DNA from: Nipponacmea schrenckii
Lineage: Eukaryota > Mollusca > Gastropoda > Lottiidae
Assembly (NCBI GenBank): GCA_030562195.1
Contig: JAUJPP010000003.1
Location: 20,181,398-20,245,397 of the forward strand
Length of the DNA stretch: 64,000 nucleotides
Reading direction: 5' to 3'
Shown here: positions 24,315 to 38,200 of the stretch, in pieces
How positions within the stretch are numbered: position 1 is the first letter of the stretch
Layout: the number at the start of each line of letters is the position of its first letter
The notes under the pieces: generated by a model
What the model was told of the DNA's origin: nothing
Database searches by the model: none
What the model saw: the letters and a program-made list of their open reading frames with translations, nothing else
Program-made: the position numbers and the translations under genes

Positions 24315-27300
24315 ATGATGGATGATGAAGAATCTGTTGCAGAATACACTTGGACAAATCTAATACTGCTTGGAGTCTTTATTTTCATAGCTGTAGTATA
24401 TACCAGAAAACTAATAAAAAAACAAGCAAATGGTTTGAAACATCCACCAGTTTATGAAGGCTGGTTGCCATGGCTAGGTTGCGCTATGGAGTTTGGCAAA
24501 AAACCACTTGAATTTATCCACAAAAAGCAACAAGATGTAAGTTCAGGTATTAAAAAAATCACAAATTGAGATTTGTTTGCATTTGAATTGATTGACTTCA
24601 GAATAGACAAATGAAAAAACTTATGTTAGTGTGACAAAATTAACAAGTAAAACTATAATATCTCTTCCATTTTTTTCATTGCATAATTCTTGACCGAATA
24701 GCAGTCTTGCACTAAAATTTTCACAAATTAGTGTCAAACTAACTGACATCACAGAGTTTCAAGTGATAAGGATTTAACTGACTGTAATCTACCTGCAACA
24801 AATATACTTAGATGTGCTTATGTACTAAATATTATCAGAATTCTTAACTTTTTCTTTAGCTTGGCCATGTTTTTACATGTAAAGTAGCTGGTGAAAACAT
24901 GACATTTTTAACTGATCCTAAAGACTTCCACACATTCTTCCAGTCACCTTGTCTTGATTTTCAAAAAGCAGTTCAATCTTCTGTGCAGAATGTAGGTAAG
25001 CAAATCATTGAGATACAGTGAGCCAGAACACATAAGTCATATCACCATACCAGCAGGGGATCGTTATTCTAAGAAATGCAAAATGGTTTCAACAACATTG
25101 ATGGCAATTGTCTTAATGACTTTTCAATTGAGTATGAATGAATTCCAGATTTAATGTTTCAATAAGTGATTACAATCATACAATTATAATAGTGCTTATT
25201 TTAGCAACTTGTGTGTGAAAATGTGATATTCTGAAATATAACATATATACTGAAAAATTAAACGTCGTGTCACATGATCAAATGTATTTACACACCATTA
25301 ACGCTAGTGACATCAACAATTAATTCTTATATTTATATTCAGTCATTTATTGATGGGAATGATAGTACAAATGTATATTTCAGCCTCAATATCTAAGGAA
25401 TCATTTTTCAAGTTCCATAGTAATATACATGATTTGGTTAAAGGCAAATTAGCCTCATCACAACTAGCTGCCATGACTGATAAATTATATACTGAATTTA
25501 AAGAACAACTAGAGACTCTACCTTCAAAAGGTATGTTACATGCATTTTATTTGAAATAAATTGATAAGTAGAAATATAATCTGAACATAACATTGTTCTT
25601 ATTTCTTGTGATGTATAATAAGATGCCGAATAGACAAAACCAGTTGTAGAGTTGCTCAGTTGTTTTGAAATGGTAATCATGTCTTGCTAGCAAGAATTAC
25701 TATAGTTATAAAATGTACTTTTTGCTGTAATAAGCATGTTGACTCAAAACTAAAGGGATAATATAGTTGAAGAGTTGAATATGAAAGTGAAATGAGTTTT
25801 GAGTCATACTGCCTATTCAAATTGAGCTATCAATGACAGTCACATTCATTTTATGGGCAATGTTACAAATTTTTACAGGACAACAAACATCAAAATATAA
25901 TGACATTTTTTCATTTTCCAGGAGAGAAAGACCTGAATAAGTTAGTACGATACTTAATGTATAAACCTATTTTAAATTGTTTGTTTGGTAGAAAATCTCT
26001 TCCTGTTCACAATGAGGTAAAAAAATGTTTATATATGGAATTTATGCATTGATTTTGAGGTTTGAGAATTCACTGCATAACGAAATATGTGCATACCAAA
26101 CCTATTTATTTATAAAACAAAAAGAAAACAATTATCTGATAAGAAATATATCATAGCCACTGTATAATATATTTCTCAATTAAGTCAACTACAATCAAAT
26201 GACCAGTTTTGAAATTCATATTTACAAATCATAATTCCCAAACTAGTGATGTTTCTTTTAATAGAAAAAAAAAAAGATTGATAGCATTGCAAAATGTTTA
26301 ATTTGAATTTGAAGTGGAATTATGATTTAGTTATAGATATTTGGCAGGAAAATATCAAAGCAATCTGTTATGATAACTCCAGTTGGATTAACATGTTTCA
26401 GAAAGATTACCAACTAATTCAAGAACATTTTGTCAGATTTGATGACCAGTTTGAATATGGTGCAAAGTTACCAGCATTTTTGTTGAAGTATGTTGTTATT
26501 AGATATATAGGATATATTGATGAAACTAAAATTATTAATTTGTGAACAGAATCTTTATTTTTAAATGTTATTGGTCAATTTTGTTGAAAGTTACAACCAT
26601 TCATAATGGCCATATTTACCTTTGTGTAATGAAAATGATAAACATAGTGAAAATAATTGCATGAATTTAAAGGAAAATGTTTGATTTGAACAGTTTTTTT
26701 AAATTGCTTTCAGAGGCTGGTCAAGATCAAGGAAGTATCTACTTAATATATTCCACTCTTTAGTTGATAATAAGAAACAAAGTCTACATCAGACTAATAA
26801 TGATAAGGTAAAGAAGGCCTAAGTGTGTATTGTGATGGAGCTTCAACTAAAGTGTTTGGATTTGGAGTGACAAGCTTAAATATAATTGGGTAAAGAATGT
26901 ATTCTGGGACAATCTTATAAAGGCTACGTACTAGAATGTTTGTCCTATTAGTCATTGTTCTCAACCATAAATACATCTTTTCTATAATCAGCGGAGTTTC
27001 AATAAAAGACAAGTTGTTACTTTAACTTTCAAATAGGTTATAGCCTACAGGGACTCAAATTTTGACAGTGAGCTGCGTATATTGTAAGCTAAAAAGAAAT
27101 TCCATTTCAAAGATTTAGTTATGATTAATGGTCAAACAGATGGCAAATCTGTTCTTTCCAGTATTAAATGAATAAATAAAAAAAAACTATTTTTATTTTT
27201 TTGCAGATATTATTTGAAAGTCTTCTTGATACCATAAATGATCAAAGTTCATCTAATTTTTCTCTATTATTGATGTGGGCATCATTAGCCAACGCTGTTC

Positions 27301-29709
27301 CAGTAAGTTGGATATTTGTGTAACTAAAAGCATGAATGGGACTTAGCTTGATAGAGGCATGCTTTTTAACTTAAGAGGTTCCATACCAGTAACAGGTGAT
27401 ACTGGCAAGAAAAGAATGTTTAGTCAAATAGATTGGATGCTGTACCTATTAAAGATTTTTGACAGTTGTAAACTGTTGTATTGTATGTTTTCATTAGGTC
27501 AATAAGTTGGTGTAAAACTCCATTTCAGTTAAACCTTGTTCATTGTTAGCAAAATAGCTATATATGTATATTTGTTATTACTATCATGAAAGACCATCAA
27601 TTATCCCAGCAGGAGTATGAAATTGTATGAAGTACTGTTACTGTATTTCCATGTTTTTGTAGATGACATTTTGGACGCTGGCATATATTCTAACACATGA
27701 AGATGTATATAAGAAAGTATGTGATGAGATAAATAATACCATACCAGAGTTTGAAAATAGTATGTTTTACACAGTAGATTTTATTCAGGCATCATATGTC
27801 AAATTTAAATCTAAAAAAGTGACACATGCTTAGATTGAGCTCTGAATTTGATGTCCTTTCCTATAATGGTAATTCCTGATGTCTTATACTCACCGAAAAA
27901 TGTGTTATTGACAAACTACTAGCAGGGCAGATAATGCTTATTTTACTAAAAACCCTGATACTGCTGTTGGACTCTTTTATCAACTTGGCATAGCATTTGG
28001 AGAATCCACAAAGCTGATATGGCTTAATGTGTATATTCATGTATTATGGTATTTTGTACTTTTTGATAGTAAGTGATATAGATATAAATAAGATGGTGTA
28101 TACGAAGTGTTGTATATTAGAAACTATAAGATTAAGATCACCTGGTGTTATACCTAGATATGTTGTACAACCATTTCTAATTGGGGTAAGTCCCAAACTC
28201 TCTCTCCTATTTTTCTTTGCCTTTCAATATTGATTATAACAAATTGATTATGATTTTTTGAATCTATTAATTATTAAACAGGTGTTAAGTGTCACAAAAC
28301 ATGTCCATAGAAAACCACTTGGCAAGTAGTCTTGTTTACTTAGTATCCCTTTGCTCAGTTTTCTGAGTTAATGTTGTTTTTTGGTTTAATTTATTGAATG
28401 ATTTAAGAGGAATGGTGGTTATTTCATTGATACAGTCATGTCCCAAGAAAGTTCTAAAAGTGTAAATTTTGACAAAATTTTTATAGGCGTGTTAAAAGTT
28501 AACTGTGTCTTGGATGATGGCAACATGGAGACAGTTAAATTGAATAAACAATGTTGTGAATTATTTTCAGAAATACACAGTGCCTGTTGGACACAGGATA
28601 TTTGCTTCAGTGTTTTGGGCTCATAGAAATCCAGAATGTTTCCCAGATCCCAATAGATTTAATCCAGTAAGCTCAAGTAAATTTTCTTCTTGATCTCAAT
28701 CACAGCTTGATCTTCAGTGATACAGCCAGAGCACATTTGTTTTAATGCTTGGATATCCTAAGTCATTTCTTGAAGTGGGTATGTTATCACTGTTTTCTTT
28801 TACAGGAAAGATGGGATAAGAAAGATATAGAGAGAAATATATTCCCACGATATTTTTTTCCTTTTGGTGGTGGAAGATATCAGTGCCCTGGCAGGTAATG
28901 TCATCTTTTTGAACTTTCTTGTAATGGAGGTTTACTGGTAATCCCCCAACCTTCTCTCTCTCTCTACAAAAAAGGGGAATTATATCACATTGGAATTCAA
29001 AAAGCATGTGTTATTATGTATATTTTCATACTTTCTTTACACTAGGTTGATAGTTTTGTCTAATCATTTTGATATTTTTATTTGAGGTGGTTTGGTTTAA
29101 TGGAAATTCAACTATTTTTAATCATGTTTTTAAAGAAATTCAAATTTGAGCTTTTAGATCCACTTCCCAAACCAGTGAGTATTAAATACATAGATGTATT
29201 CAAATTTTATAGATTGAGCTTATCATATAGATTTGAACATTTTCTGTCCAAATTGTTGTTTGACCTATGCTATGACTATTTAAAATACAGATGTGATGTC
29301 ATCCTTTGAAGTTTGCGGACCATTATCCAACCTAATGGTACTGGCAAATGGCCAAAAGTCCATTATTGAGCTCAGTAATGGACTCGAAATATTAGACTCT
29401 TGCAATAGTCATTAGTTGATAGTTAATTGTCTTAAGCTTATCAATGCGTCTAATAATGACCGTGGTGTCAGGACCAAAAGTCTTTTTGACAAGGTTTTGA
29501 CCATTAACCTATACGCCCCTACTTAATGGTGAGTGATTCAGAGCACATTTTGCTGCTCTGTGAACAGAATATCTTTCACCATTACTTCCTTTTACTTAAG
29601 ATGAGTTTTGAAATACTACTTTGATTGTATATTTCAGAGTTATCTTCATATAGTAGGTACTCAACAACCAGCCACCAGTTTTAATGTTCAGTACCATCGT
29701 ATTAGTTAG
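24315..29709 (+). CDS. CYP39A1: Cytochrome P450, CYP39A1-type oxysterol 7-alpha-hydroxylase
   Basis: ER-anchored haem monooxygenase. The vertebrate enzyme 7-alpha-hydroxylates 24-hydroxycholesterol. Thirteen coding exons: 24315-24536, 24860-24995, 25384-25530, 25922-26016, 26402-26487, 26714-26807, 27207-27302, 27663-27759, 28070-28185, 28571-28666, 28806-28894, 29087-29174, 29638-29709. They join in frame to 477 residues (human 469). An N-terminal anchor lies at about residues 15-35, followed by HPPVYEGWLPWLG. The I-helix MWASLANAVP has Asn289 where most P450s have Thr, as in the CYP7/8/39 clan. ExxR is ETIR (342-345), followed by PERW. The haem loop is FGGGRYQCPGR with Cys422. The C-terminus DPLPKPSYLHIVGTQQP is strongly CYP39A1-like. 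Substrate in this animal is unknown. Confidence 0.94.
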
Positions 29710-30040
29710 TAATGACTAATACATGATTTAGTTTTTATGCTGTGATACAGAAGTGGAATTAGGAGTTGTAAGAGATATTCTCCTATAGAAGCACCGGCAT
29801 AGGTCTCACAGTTGTGAATTAGAGATATTAGATTAGATTGAGACAAAGAAGAGAGTGAACTTTGAGTTGTTTTTTATTCAACCAGTAGAAATGTGACTTA
29901 TTATACAATATAGAATTTTACAGTAAAATAGTAGAACTGAAATAGCTAATATGTCTATATATAAGAAAATACTTTTGTATGGGCAACACAAATCTTTGAC
30001 AAGGTTTGAAGATATTTTTACAACTTTAAAAAATAATTGT

Positions 30041-30260
30041 TAATTCTAACTGCTCATTATTGTTGTTTTTTATTTTCTTATATTAAATACAATATACTAC
30101 AGGTAGTTAAACTTCGTCCCTTCACAATAATTTGACATGCTCCATTTGTTTTATTCTAATCGCTTATTATTGTTGTTTTTTATTTTTTAATATCTTCTAT
30201 TGAATAAAATATAATCTAAAAATACAGGTGGTTAAACTTTCTCCCTACACAATTATTGGA
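30041..30260 (+). repeat. Tandem duplication, about 110-bp unit
   Basis: ATTATTGTTGTTTTTTATTTT followed by ACAGGTxGTTAAACTTxxTCCCT occurs in units starting at about 30041 and 30151. The second unit carries AATAAA at 30203-30208, a candidate distal poly(A) signal for the P450. Confidence 0.75.
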
Positions 30261-30329
30261 CCATGATTTTTTGAAAAAACAAGATTTTTGATCTTAGTGA
30301 ATCAATAAATGCAAAGACTCACTGCTTTT

Positions 30330-31408
30330 TATACGCCCACATGAAATGGGGGGGCGTATATTGCGCCACCCATGTCCGCCCGTCGGTCTGTCCACAATTG
30401 CTCGCAAACACTCTAGAAGGCGCAATTCTTGACAGATTTTGATGAAACTTGATATGTGTGTATTTGATCACCCAAGGATGAACCCTATTGAAAATCAGCG
30501 AAATCGAAAAATATTTAGTATGAGTTATTCCCCTTGTTCTTGAAAATGCGTTCAATTTTGGCTTGTAAACACTCCTGAAAGAACAATTCTTAATGGATTT
30601 TGATGAAACTTGGCTGGAGTATTTGTTATCACCCAAAGTGAACCCTATTGAAAATCAGTTAAATCGATAAAAATTTAGTATCAGTTATTGCCCTTGTTTT
30701 TTAAAACCTGTTCAATTTTTGGCATATAAACACTTTACAAAGCACAATTCTTGACCGATTTTGACATAACTTGCTGAAATTGTTTAATTTCTTCCAAGGA
30801 TATACCCCATTGAAAATCAATAAAATGCGTCCGATTTTTGCCTCATAAAAACTCTACAATTCTTAAGCGATTTTGACGGAACGTGGCATGAGTATTTGTA
30901 ATCACCTAAGGATGAACCTTATTGAAAATCAGATAAATAGAAAAATATTTAGTATCAGTTATTGCTCTTGTTTTTGAAAATTTGAGTTTGTAAACACTCT
31001 AGAAGGCACAATGCTTTACAGATTTTGACAAAACTTGCTGAAATTGTAAATTATCACCCAAGGATAAACCCTGTTAAAAATAAGAAATATCCCAAAATAT
31101 TTAATATGAATTAATGCCCATGTTCTTTAAAACGCGTTCGGTTTTTGGCTTGTAAACCCTTTTCAAGGCATAATTCCATCCAGATTTTGATGAATTTTGT
31201 TGAAATTGTTTTTTATCACCCAAGAGTGAACCCTTTTAATAATCAATAATACTGAAAAATATTTAATGAGTTATTGCCTTGTTATTAAGTGACAGATTTT
31301 AATGAAACTTAGGAATGTTGTACATTTATCACCCCAGAAAAGAAGAATATGATTGAAGGTTGAATATTTCATTTTTTATTCATAATCAATGCTGCCTGTG
31401 GGCGTATA
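30330..31408 (+). mobile_element. TIR element, ATACGCCCAC family, 1.08 kb copy
   Basis: Perfect 12-bp terminal inverted repeats TATACGCCCACA (30330-30341) and TGTGGGCGTATA (31397-31408). The left end also holds a local hairpin (TATACGCCC...GGGCGTATA). Next comes the GTCGGTCTGTCCACAA block, then five to six degenerate units of about 120-160 bp with AAACACTCTAGAAGGC, TTTTGATGAAACTTG, TATCACCCAAGGATGAACC and GAGTTATTGCCC. No coding capacity. Same family as 1333-1657 and 6751-10394. Confidence 0.85.
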
Positions 31409-32268
31409 TTACCTTGCATGGCAAGCTATCTTGTAATGTAAGCCTAAGCTTGAATGATTTTGTTTGGACACCAATATAGAAATTTCAAGAAATGGTGCAT
31501 TTCACAACCCAATAACAAAATATATGGATTACACAGAAAACGGCCTTAATATTGACAGTTAAAAAATAATTTTGAAATAATTATTTAAGAATTTTGGTCA
31601 AAGGGAGATTATTTCATATAATTGTAATTTGTAGGATGTCTGGAGAAATACAGAAGTCTCAATTGATCCGTAAGTCGTACTTGATTGTATTTATAGTGTA
31701 CTCTTAATATTTTCTAAACGAAGAGAAATAATGCAAAAAAAATCACGGATAAACAATAATTGAAATACAATTATAAACATTGATGTTACAATAAAATAAT
31801 CATCTTTGTAGACTGCATTATGATGAAAACTAAATCCATTGATTGTAAAATTAAAAAACAAGTTCAACGGAGTCTCGGAGAGAAAAATAGTAAACAATTA
31901 TGTCGGACAGCGATTCTCCGATTTTAATAGAAATTATGGATATTTTTAGAAATGGCTGTTGCCTTGAAGTGGTTAAATAGATTAAACTAGATCTTTTGAA
32001 GAAAGGCGAGTGTTAACTGTGTGCTTAGGGTATTTATTTGTCGATAATCCGTGTGTATTTTCATGATCACATCGTAGTAAAATAATTGTTAATGTTATTA
32101 CGGATTGAGACGAAAAAACATGAAAGATGAAAGTCAAAAGCCGCAAGGAGTATTATATATATCTGAAATGACAGAAGAAGTTAACAGATTTTTTACCTTT
32201 TGAAATAGTCTAGTTTTTTTGTCTTCCAAGTTTTTATAGGTTATTAACTTGTCTCATATCTATTTTAG
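31409..32268 (+). other. Region upstream of SON, probable promoter
   Basis: No coding feature. TATTTTAG at 32261-32268 is an acceptor just before the SON start codon, so SON has a 5'UTR exon upstream, which I could not place. Confidence 0.4.
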
Positions 32269-32276
32269 GGTCAACA

Positions 32277-35200
32277 ATGATTTCCTCTGTAAGTGTAGAT
32301 ACAGCAAATCACTCTGATGTAGAAAATGGAACCTGTGAAAAAAAGATTGTGAAAATAGTTCGTGAAGATCAAGAATCATCAGAAAATGGTTCATTACATA
32401 AAAAAGAAAATGAAATCAATATATCTGTGCCATCCAAAAAAATTGTTGATGAATTATTCAAAGACTTTATCTCACAGAATAAGGTGAACATCCCAACAAA
32501 ACAGATCCCTTCCACCTCATCAAAATCACTGGACCAAATGAATGCTATTTTAGACAGGGAGATAAGCCTCATTAGTACTCAGAAATCTAAAGCAGCAGAT
32601 GCTGATGAGGACGAAGAAGAATTAGAAGAGGAAAGTCAAATAACAGATAAAGTTAATTTGCAAGAAAATTCCCCTGAAGAACCATCTGAAGAAAGGAACG
32701 AAAAGGAAAGGTCATCTAAAAAGAAACATAAGAAAGAAAAGCATAAGTCAAAAAGGCATAAAGATGATGATTCTTCAAGACAAAGGTCAAAGGTCAAACA
32801 TAAAAAGAAACACAAATCTGATGATGTCTCACCTAAGCGAAGTTCCTCAAGAAAGAAACAAAAAAAGAATAGATCAAGGTCTATGTCACTAGAAGAAAAA
32901 TCTCCAAAAAATGGACACAGCAGAGCATCTTCTAAAACTGAAGATAGTGTGTATGAGGGTCTTGATAATACAAAAAACAGCAATCATAGTGAAAAGAGAT
33001 TATCTTCAAGCAGATGGGAACACTCTAGTTTAACTGAATTATACAAACAAGACCATGGTATTGAAGTTGATTTCAAGATAAGAGTAAGTTCTGATGAAAA
33101 TAGGGAAGTTCTTCCTGAAACTGAAAATAATTCGAATGCCACAGAAAGTGTTTGTCCAGAACAGAAGAGAAACTTGCCTATGTCAGAGAGTACAAAGCTG
33201 GGAAAAGATTGCTCTGAAGAAACCATGGACAATAAGAAGCATGTTGATTATACAGAAAGATTATCATTGGAAAATACTAAAAATGTGACCAAAGAAAAAT
33301 CATCCAATAAGAAACATAGGAGAGATAGAGATGGCACTCCAGACAGTACATCCTCTCGAAAGAAGCATAAAAGGAAACATAGACATGAATCATCTGAAGA
33401 GCGAAGATTACGAAAGGATAGGAAGAAAATAAAACATGGTCATGAAAGAGATCATCCAACTTTTGAGGATATTCATGATCATCTTGATAGACATGAAGAG
33501 TCAATGGAAACTGATAACATTATTTCAAACCGTGATTCAAATCGTGAAAGCGATAGACATTCTAGTAGGAGTGAAAAACATGCATTATTCAGTGAGAAAA
33601 AGAGTGATTCAAAGGACAAATTGGATGCATTTGACAAAATGAAACAAATTTTTGAAAAAGTCAAAAGAGAAAAGGGTCATTTAAAAGACAGTGATCTTAA
33701 AGACAGAGATGGGAAACCTGTTGAAAAAGTAAGAGTGACAAATAAGGAACTCAAGGTCGTTGTGGACAGAAATAAGAGGTCTTCAAATTTCTCGAAATAC
33801 GATGATTATGGTGATGATGATGATGATGTGATATTTGTGGACAAAGTGGATAAACCTGTTAATCCAATAGTCATTGATGATGATTCATCAGTTACAGAAG
33901 CTTCTGATATCCCTCTCCCTATTACAGATCCTGAAACCATCCCTATGCCTGATACTGTACCTGCATCTATTCCTTCTCCAGACAAAATTCCCCTACCAAC
34001 TTCTGCTAATCAAACTGTTTCTTCTACAGAACAGATTCCATTACCAGATCAGAAAATACATTCAACCAGCTCAATTCCTGTACTGGTTCCATTTGCATTG
34101 CCAGCATTAGAACCATCATGTGTTCCATCCTCAGAAGCATTGGTCCAATCTGTTCCCCTTCATCACACTATTCCTCTACCAGTTGCTCCATCATTATCTG
34201 ATAGTTTTGAATTGTCAGCTATTCCTTTACCACTGGCCAAATCTAAACAAGAACCAGTTAAACTAGGTTTGAGTTTAAAGATCAGCAATGACTTGGCTGA
34301 GTTTATTGCCTCTGGTGAGAAGATTGACAAAAAGGGCAAGAGGAGAGAAGAAGGTAAGTCTGAAAACAGTAAGTTACATTGTTTTGATCTCATACACTAG
34401 CACAACTTTAGACTATAATAGTCTGTAGGATAGCTTAGGTACTGAAAAGCTTGATTGGACAAGAAAATGTCCTTTACTTGCTGACTCTGAATTTTCAGGT
34501 AATTTCCACCTGTATAGGGATGATGATAATTTACATTTTGAAATTTACAAATTCAAAATCAGCCAATATACAAACCACATCTTTCATGACTGCATCAGAG
34601 ATTGTTTGTGACTGTCTGGAAGTGATCATCAAAAGGGTTGTCATCAAAGCATATCTTTCGTATTCTCCAGGGGAAGTAACATCAGATTCAGGTGAAGATA
34701 CCAGCAATGATGAAACTTCTAGTTCTGATAATGGAGAGATTGATGGTAATGTATCAGGAACTGGTTCACTGCCAGATAGTAATGACGAGAAAAACTCAAA
34801 GAAGAAAAAAAAGAAGCACAAGAAGAAGAGGAAGAAAAATAAAAAGAAAGAGTCAGATAAAGAGAAATCAAAGAAGAAGAAAGAGTCCAAATCAAGAGAT
34901 TCCAGAGAAAGATCAAAAGAAAGAGATAAAAGGAAAAGTAGAAGAGACAGATCCAGGTAATGATATTTTACATCCATTTTTGATCTAATTTAAAGTAATT
35001 TAGGAAAGCCTGGTTGTAACATTAACAACAAAATTAGTTGAAATTATTAAAGCACAGGCCAAGGTTTATATTGAGGGATTCATAGGAGTTTTTTACTTTG
35101 TATATGTATGTATCAAGGATGCTGCAATTTAAGAGAAATGACTGGATCTTTTTTCATGTCACTGTTGTTTATACAAAAACTAGATCTTTTTGAATAATTG

Positions 35201-38200
35201 AAATTACAGACATCTGACACAATTAGTCTAAACAACTGTGTGATCCTGTAAGAAAATGCCTGTAAAAGTGTGGCCTTAAAGTCAGGGTGAAGGCAACAAG
35301 ATGTTTATTTTTGATTGAGAATTTCATCATTCACAGTTTTCAGGTGTTTTTTTTCTGTTTTTTTATGTAGATCAAAAAGTAGATCATCAGAGCGAACTAG
35401 AAGGGAAAGCAACGATGTCCTAGATAGGTAAATTTGATGTTATAAAAATTGTATTGGAAATGTTAATGGACATTCGTTTCATTGATTCTGTAATGTCTAT
35501 TAATTTGTCAAATGCATTGGCCAACTGCAGCCAGTGCGAATATACAGATGCAATAGGGTAAATTAATAGGAAGGATTGGTTTATTGAGTGCCTGTATATT
35601 TTGAGTTAAACAAATGGTAGGGAAAACATACCAAGAGCAAGAGTTTCTGCATCATGTGATATTCATGATAATATTGATGAGCTGACCATACACAAGCTAA
35701 TGTTTTTTTCTTATTTTATATTACAGAGGATGGGATGCTTATTCTTATGCTGAAAATTTTTCTGGGCTTGGATTTTGTGGTAAGGATTCCCGATACAGAC
35801 GTTCAAGGTCAAGGTCACGAAGATCATCATCTAGATCACGTAGTCGACGGTATAGGTCCCGCTCAAGATCCAAGCAATCCAAATTTAGGGAGTCAAGGTC
35901 ACGAAGGTCATCACCTAGGCCAAAGGCTAAAAACGAGACAGATTCCAGTGAAGATCTACGGCTTCAAATTGATAAAAAGAAGCTACGAAAAATTGCCATG
36001 TGAGTTACACTTAGGCCTAAGGGTTTTTTTTTTTTTATGTTAAATTACATTAGGAAAACAGGAATCATTTTCCATCAACTGCACTTAAAAGAGACTTCAA
36101 ACTGCTATTTCTGTAGGTACTAACAAAAAGGTCATGTTTTATTTCTATATATGTTTAGTTGTTTCTTGATCACAAGTAGTAAGTATGAAGATCATCCACT
36201 TGAATATTAAATAGGATTAAAATGTTTATGGATTATATTTTTCAGTGCCAATGCTCTGGCTAATCTCAAGAGTGGAAACATGAGTTCAGCTGACCTAGCA
36301 AGTTTTAAAGCTGGTGGAAAATCTGTGGAAGAATTGACAGGTTTGTACTGATACTGATATATTAAAGACTCAAACTTTAATAGCACCACTTATTAATTCA
36401 TTTCTCTAATACTCCTTACAAATAGAAATGGAGGTGGCTTTCCTAACATTTTCGTCATTGCTCAAACAGTTGAAAAGAAATAGGACTAAAATGTTCATTT
36501 CTTTTATTTATTTTCAGATTTTTGTAAGGGCTTAGCTGGAAGAGACAGAGGAAAGTATAGCTCTAGTGAAAGTGATTCGCCTTTAAATTCTGATGAAGAG
36601 CAGGAAGCACCATTTATCAATCATCCATTTGTTGTTCGAGAAGCTGCTCCAATAATTATGAACATTAGGGTAAGTTTGGGAATGTCATTTATCTATACCA
36701 AAAGATTAAAACATACTGTACAAGAAATACAATGAGTTTCACATGAACCTTGTCTAACAGCTGGTCCTTGACCAAGCCTTTTGGCATTAACTCCACCCAG
36801 ATTATTCATTCGAATTAACAGCTGGGTCTAATAAAAAAAGTGAGGAAATATGATCATTCAGCTCACTGGGATCAAGGTGTCAATATTTCTTCCTACATTA
36901 AAAACAAATTTTTTCTTCTGTTAGAATTCTAAACAGTTACCAGTGATGACAGCTACAGATAAAAATGTTGGAATATTACGCTCACAGTTCCCTGTTTCTA
37001 GTGGAAATCAGCACCGATTAAAAGAATTAGAATGGGTGCCAGTAGAAAAAACAACAGCACCTCCTACAGCTACCACAACAATTACAACTACCAAACCAGC
37101 AGTACCCAGTCCAGTAACAGCAACAGAAACAACACCAGCAACATCTGGTGCTACTCCTGCTGTTTCAAGTGTTATAGTAGATCCTGTTTTTCCTAAACCA
37201 GTTTCCCTAGTAAGCAATGGATTAAAAAAGTCCTAGTCTAAAAAGAAATTGAAAGTTTTTATACTATTATGACACCCCAATACTATTTTTAAGAAAAATT
37301 TTGCCAAGAATAAAACTATTTTAGGTGTGTGTATATAAATGGTATAAAAAACTAATCTTTAGAAGCAGAGCTAAAAAAAGAGAAAAAAATGAATTTATGT
37401 CTCCACAATGGATCTCTAAGTATTTAAAAAAAATTTGCTTGCAGGCAATTGATATTGGTGCCATTGTATCAGAAAGATTACAGGCTGTACGAAAATTACA
37501 AGAAAATCCTTATGATGTTCAAGCTTTAACGAAGATGCACAAATCACAAGAAAGGGTAAACAAGAAATATTTCATTCACTATCACTTCACAGAATTAAAA
37601 AATCAAGCATGTGTTTTTTGAAAATGACTTTCAAAGCATGGTGATTAGTTGATTCAAAAATTTAAATTAAAATCAGGGAAAAAATTTTAGGTTGGGGAGG
37701 GGGCAAACTATTTCAAAGTAAAAAAACTGTAATCATTCATATACCTTTATTTCAAAATTAATCGAATTACGGGAGATAACTCAAAAGAATTAAGACAACA
37801 ATTATTATTTATTCATTCATTTGATAGAGAAACTTATATTCTTTGATTGTATTACCAGCTTCGAAGGTTAAAAAACCAAGGAAATTTACAAATATGGCCT
37901 TATGAGACAATTACATATTTAGGCTACCCGGTACATATAATTATTTTATTTCATTTTTTGGGGGGGCAAAAGATATTTTTGTTCCCGCGCCTATGATTAC
38001 AATGAGAGATATGACCTGGGTCCCCAAAAATTGATACACTGCTACAGTGAAACACAGTAGGAATATGTAATAGATTCATTTGACATATTGAAGTATCAAT
38101 AGGACTGTCAATATTATGGTATATTTCAGGCAAGTCAATGGGCAACATCTCAATATCAACCTGGTACGTTTACTGGTAGTACTGGTGTTCAAATATTAAG

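Noticed and set aside
25750..25800. AAAGGGATAATATAG as another TTAA MITE end
   Set aside because: No TTAA border and no matching inverted end found downstream.
37325..37621. Continuous frame across the SON intron/exon
   Set aside because: Only 37445-37555 matches SON and is bounded by good splice sites; the rest is intron read-through.
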